This document shows, piece by piece, positions 6,274 to 7,978 of a DNA stretch of 7,978 nucleotides. The DNA is taken from the NCBI GenBank assembly GCA_021777365.1, contig JAJYDP010000206.1, positions 1-7,978 on the forward strand, read 5' to 3'. Position 1 is the first letter of the stretch; the number at the start of each line of letters is the position of its first letter. The translations under genes and the position numbers were made by a program. This stretch comes from Chloroflexota bacterium. GTDB taxonomy: Bacteria; Chloroflexota; Limnocylindria; Limnocylindrales; CSP1-4. A model generated the notes under the pieces. The model saw only the letters and a program-made list of their open reading frames with translations, searched no databases and was not told the DNA's origin.

Positions 6274-6459
6274 CCTTTCCGGTTTCGTCACTTCCGTTCC
6301 CGCTTGCGCTGAGCCGCATTCCCGCTTGCGCTGAGCCCTGAGACAAGGGCATCCCGCGCGCACACCGCGCCCCGGGGATCCGGCAGGCTGAGGGGCGGCC
6401 CCGGGGAATCCCGCCGGCACACGGCGCCCCGGAATCCGGCAATCTTGTGGATAACCGGG
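6274..6459. repeat. Gene-free repeat-rich spacer with two pairs of direct repeats
   Basis: No credible gene is visible here. TTCCCGCTTGCGCTGAGCC occurs at 6297-6315 and 6319-6337, identical, with a period of 22. A ~35-bp unit occurs at 6351-6385 and again at 6408-6441 with a few substitutions and one indel. Each copy of the longer unit keeps a 5-bp hairpin with a 5-base loop: GCGCG/CGCGC in the first and CGCCG/CGGCG in the second. A further hairpin, GCCCT/AGGGC, lies at 6335-6350. TGTGGATAA at 6446-6454 is a perfect but isolated DnaA-box match on the minus strand. These look like dispersed intergenic repeats of the host chromosome. Confidence 0.7.
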
Positions 6460-6489
6460 TTGAGTGCATAACGCGGCGGAAGGTATGCT
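6460..6489 (+). promoter_or_regulatory. Candidate promoter for the small downstream gene
   Basis: TTGAGT (6460-6465) and TATGCT (6484-6489) are separated by 18 bases, each matching four of six consensus positions. This would give a leader of about 105 bases before the GTG at 6604. A competing pair, TTGTGG (6445-6450) and CATAAC (6467-6472), exists just upstream. Assignment is by consensus only. Confidence 0.35.
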
Positions 6490-6603
6490 CCTTGCAGTCG
6501 GGTTCGCGCCTGCCGCGCTGAGCGGTGAGGTCGCCGCCACTCGCTCCGGCCACGTCGCCCAATGACCCCCGGAGGCGCTCCCGACCGGAAAGGAGGGTGC
6601 GCC

Positions 6604-6852
6604 GTGGCTGGCACCCATACTGCGTCCCTTGAGCTCGACCACGCAAGGCGATCCCGCATCCTGGCCGACACCACGCGCCGCGCGCTCGCGATGTGGCCGC
6701 GGCTCGACCGCAGGGCACTCTCGCGGTGCGCAGGCGATCCGGCTCGTATCGCGACCTACGTCTCCCGGCGTACCAACCTGCCGCCCGACATCATCCGAGC
6801 CATCCTCGGCCGGCGCGTGACGGACGCGGAGGGGGAGCTCTGGTTCGGCTGA
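6604..6852 (+). CDS. Small Arg-rich hypothetical protein, 82 aa
   Basis: I do not recognise this family. The GTG at 6604 is preceded by AGGAGG (6591-6596) at 7-base spacing, one of the best ribosome sites in the window. I therefore prefer it over the in-frame ATG at 6562, which has no Shine-Dalgarno and would add 14 residues. The protein is predicted helical and basic: a first helix (LDHARRSRILADTTRRALAMW), then LDRRALSRCAGDPARIATYV, then LPPDIIRAILGRRVTD. A compact three-helix domain is likely, and the last two helices could be a helix-turn-helix. DNA binding is only a guess. It has no signal peptide or membrane segment and a single Cys. It is convergent with the glycosyltransferase gene to the right and lies on the presumed chromosomal side of the att site. 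Confidence 0.6.
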   Translation: MAGTHTASLELDHARRSRILADTTRRALAMWPRLDRRALSRCAGDPARIATYVSRRTNLPPDIIRAILGRRVTDAEGELWFG

Positions 6853-6949
6853 CCGGACCCGGTGCGTCCGTCATCCGAAGGTGAGCGGGGCCGGGAGTTC
6901 GTCCGCGAGGATGTGGCGGCCTTCAGCGCGCCCGGTTTCTTCTGGGCGG

Positions 6950-7082
6950 CCGGTTTCCCCTGGAGAGCCCGGTTTCCCCTGGAGAGCCTGCGGGCCTCCA
7001 GGAGCGCGTCGGTATCGTCCAGGCGCGCGTCGGTATCGTCCCCGGCGGTGACCATGCGATTGTCCCCGGCGGTGACCATGCG
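6950..7082. repeat. Cluster of three tandem duplications in the convergent spacer
   Basis: Three unrelated units are each present twice in succession. CCGGTTTCCCCTGGAGAGC occurs at 6950-6968 and 6969-6987 (identical, 19 bp). A 21-bp unit ending CGTCGGTATCG occurs at 6997-7017 and 7018-7038 (one mismatch). TCCCCGGCGGTGACCATGCG occurs at 7039-7058 and 7063-7082 (identical, period 24). A degenerate partial copy of the first unit starts at about 6931. The array fills the space between the converging stops at 6852 and 7097 and has no credible gene. Confidence 0.85.
6978..7002. terminator. Strong hairpin between convergent genes, possible bidirectional terminator
   Basis: CCTGGAG (6978-6984) pairs with CTCCAGG (6996-7002). 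After a one-base bulge the stem continues as GCC (6986-6988) with GGC (6993-6995) around TGCG, ten pairs in all. It sits between the ends of the small gene and the glycosyltransferase gene. There is no T-run on either strand, so intrinsic termination is uncertain. Confidence 0.35.
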
Positions 7083-7096
7083 CAGCACGCACGCGT

Positions 7097-7978
7097 TCAC
7101 GGCGTGCCCGGGGACCCCACCGCGGTGACCCCGTCTCGGGCGGGTTCGGCACGACGGGAGCCCTGCCTCATCGCTGTGACGCAGAGCCACACTGCGACTG
7201 CCGTCAGCACCACGGTGAACAGGTGCGAGGCGAGCGGCTGGTCGAGCAGGGTCACGGCCGCCATCGCTGCAACCGCCACGGACGCGCGCCAGTACGCCGC
7301 GCCCGGGAGCGGCCAGATCGCCGGCAACAGGAGGAAGACGAGCACGCAGTCCTGCACGAACAGGTTCGGGTTGACCAGCAGGACGATGGCGATCCCGGCG
7401 GCGATCATCCGGCGGCCGCCCGCCGACTCGAACCCGGGGCGCTGGAAGCGCGCGGCAACCAGCCACAGCGCGACGAGCCCTGCGGCCAGGATGGCCCAGA
7501 GCACGTCCATCGAGACGACCGCGCCCTGGCCCAGGAACCCGACGAGCAGCCCGTTGAGCCCCTCGGCCGTCGAGAGGTCCCCCTGCCAGACGGAGCGTGC
7601 CACGGCACCCGCGCCGTTGAAGTGGCTGACGCCGACCTGGACCAGGTACCCCACGTACGTGACGTAGGCGCCGACCCCCACGAACGGCAGGCTTGCCAGT
7701 GTGAGCGCGGCTCCGCCGGCCAACGCCCAGGCGACGGCCGGCCAGCGTCGGTCGAGGGCGAGCGCCAGGACAGGCAGCGCGATGAGCTGCGGCTTGAGCC
7801 ACCAGGTCGCCAGCGCGAGCCCCGCCAGCCGCCACGAGCCCCGCCGGGCCGCCTGGAGCGCGACGAGCCCACCCAGCAGCATCGCGGCCGACCACTGGCC
7901 CTCGGCCAGCGAGTGGTAGGCGGGGAAGCTCAGCACCAGGAGCAGCGCGCCCGCCACACGCTCGCGCGAGCGCAACGG
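7097..7978 (-). CDS. GT87-like (DUF2029) polyprenyl-phosphate-sugar-dependent glycosyltransferase, C-terminal 293 residues, 5' end outside window
   Basis: The frame is open through base 7978, so the N-terminal part is missing. A TTG at 7975 is just an in-frame codon. The protein is polytopic, with about seven or eight hydrophobic segments. Family features are GQWSAAMLLGGLVAL followed by AGLALATWWLKPQLIALPVL and then a DRRW basic loop (the usual G-Q ... K-P-Q-L-A-L-L-P ... R-R-W pattern). NPNLFVQDCVLVFLLLPA near the C-terminus matches the P-x-x-x-x-x-D loop of GT87/DUF2029 proteins. These membrane enzymes transfer mannose or related sugars from polyprenyl phosphate donors to envelope glycolipids or glycans on the outer face of the membrane. 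The exact sugar and acceptor cannot be told. The catalytic first loop, with the family Asp, lies outside the window. The C-terminal tail (SRRAEPARDGVTAVGSPGTP) is cytoplasm-like and variable. Confidence 0.65.
   Translation of the reverse strand, partial: PLRSRERVAGALLLVLSFPAYHSLAEGQWSAAMLLGGLVALQAARRGSWRLAGLALATWWLKPQLIALPVLALALDRRWPAVAWALAGGAALTLASLPFVGVGAYVTYVGYLVQVGVSHFNGAGAVARSVWQGDLSTAEGLNGLLVGFLGQGAVVSMDVLWAILAAGLVALWLVAARFQRPGFESAGGRRMIAAGIAIVLLVNPNLFVQDCVLVFLLLPAIWPLPGAAYWRASVAVAAMAAVTLLDQPLASHLFTVVLTAVAVWLCVTAMRQGSRRAEPARDGVTAVGSPGTP

Noticed and set aside
6446..6454. Replication origin, from the perfect DnaA-box match TGTGGATAA
   Set aside because: It is a single isolated box without a second copy, an AT-rich stretch or dnaA/dnaN neighbours. 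Chance or a minor DnaA site is more likely.
6485..6565. A 26-residue leader peptide upstream of the small gene
   Set aside because: It has no Shine-Dalgarno, its ATG lies inside the predicted -10 hexamer, and it has no runs of a regulatory amino acid.
6297..7082. CRISPR array
   Set aside because: Repeats occur only as pairs of differing units with no or tiny spacers. There is no regular repeat-spacer pattern and no cas gene.
6756..7895. A 379-codon open frame on the minus strand across the repeats and the glycosyltransferase region
   Set aside because: It overlaps both the small plus-strand gene and the GT87-like gene. Its composition is Arg/Gly/Ala-rich shadow translation, while the other frame gives clean membrane segments and family motifs.

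Overview
This is a high-GC bacterial window with GTG and TTG starts, tightly overlapping genes and Ala/Arg-rich proteins. That fits Actinomycetota or Chloroflexota; the sequence alone does not decide which. The left ~6.2 kb looks like the end of an integrated accessory (defence) island. The right ~1.7 kb looks like ordinary chromosome.

Left arm, minus strand (1-1813): a CBASS-type anti-phage operon, read right to left. A small SLATT-type two-transmembrane effector comes first, then a complete CD-NTase-like nucleotidyltransferase. A second, paralogous CD-NTase follows, whose C-terminal part lies outside the window. Both junctions are 1-base stop/start overlaps (TAATG and TGATG), so the three genes are probably translated as a coupled unit. 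On known family behaviour, the nucleotidyltransferases would make a nucleotide second messenger on infection, and the SLATT protein would respond by disrupting the membrane. Two CD-NTases for one effector is the unusual part.

Divergent spacer (1814-2084): it holds a perfect 16-bp palindrome, a second hairpin that shares its arm sequence, and an 11-bp-period direct repeat that also resembles a sigma-54 promoter. It then gives a strong Shine-Dalgarno for the plus-strand operon.

Centre, plus strand (2085-6030): two genes overlapping by 8 bases. The first encodes an 836-residue, mostly helical, probably HEAT/ARM-like protein with a Cys-rich N-terminus. The second encodes a 480-residue protein whose C-terminus carries a plausible PD-(D/E)XK nuclease core (D365, E374, K376, Q394) behind a helical region and a beta-rich domain. 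I do not recognise this pair as a named system. From its position and architecture it is a candidate new two-gene defence module.

Island edge (6229-6273): the 3' half of a tRNA-Cys gene, from the anticodon loop (GCA) to the encoded CCA. It has no matching 5' half, which is the classic trace of a tyrosine-recombinase attachment site. Its orientation puts the element on the left and the original chromosome on the right.

Right arm (6274-7978): repeat-rich spacers, a probable small protein with a good Shine-Dalgarno and promoter (6604-6852), and the C-terminal part of a polytopic GT87-like glycosyltransferase on the minus strand (7097-7978). The spacers contain five independent pairs of short direct duplications.
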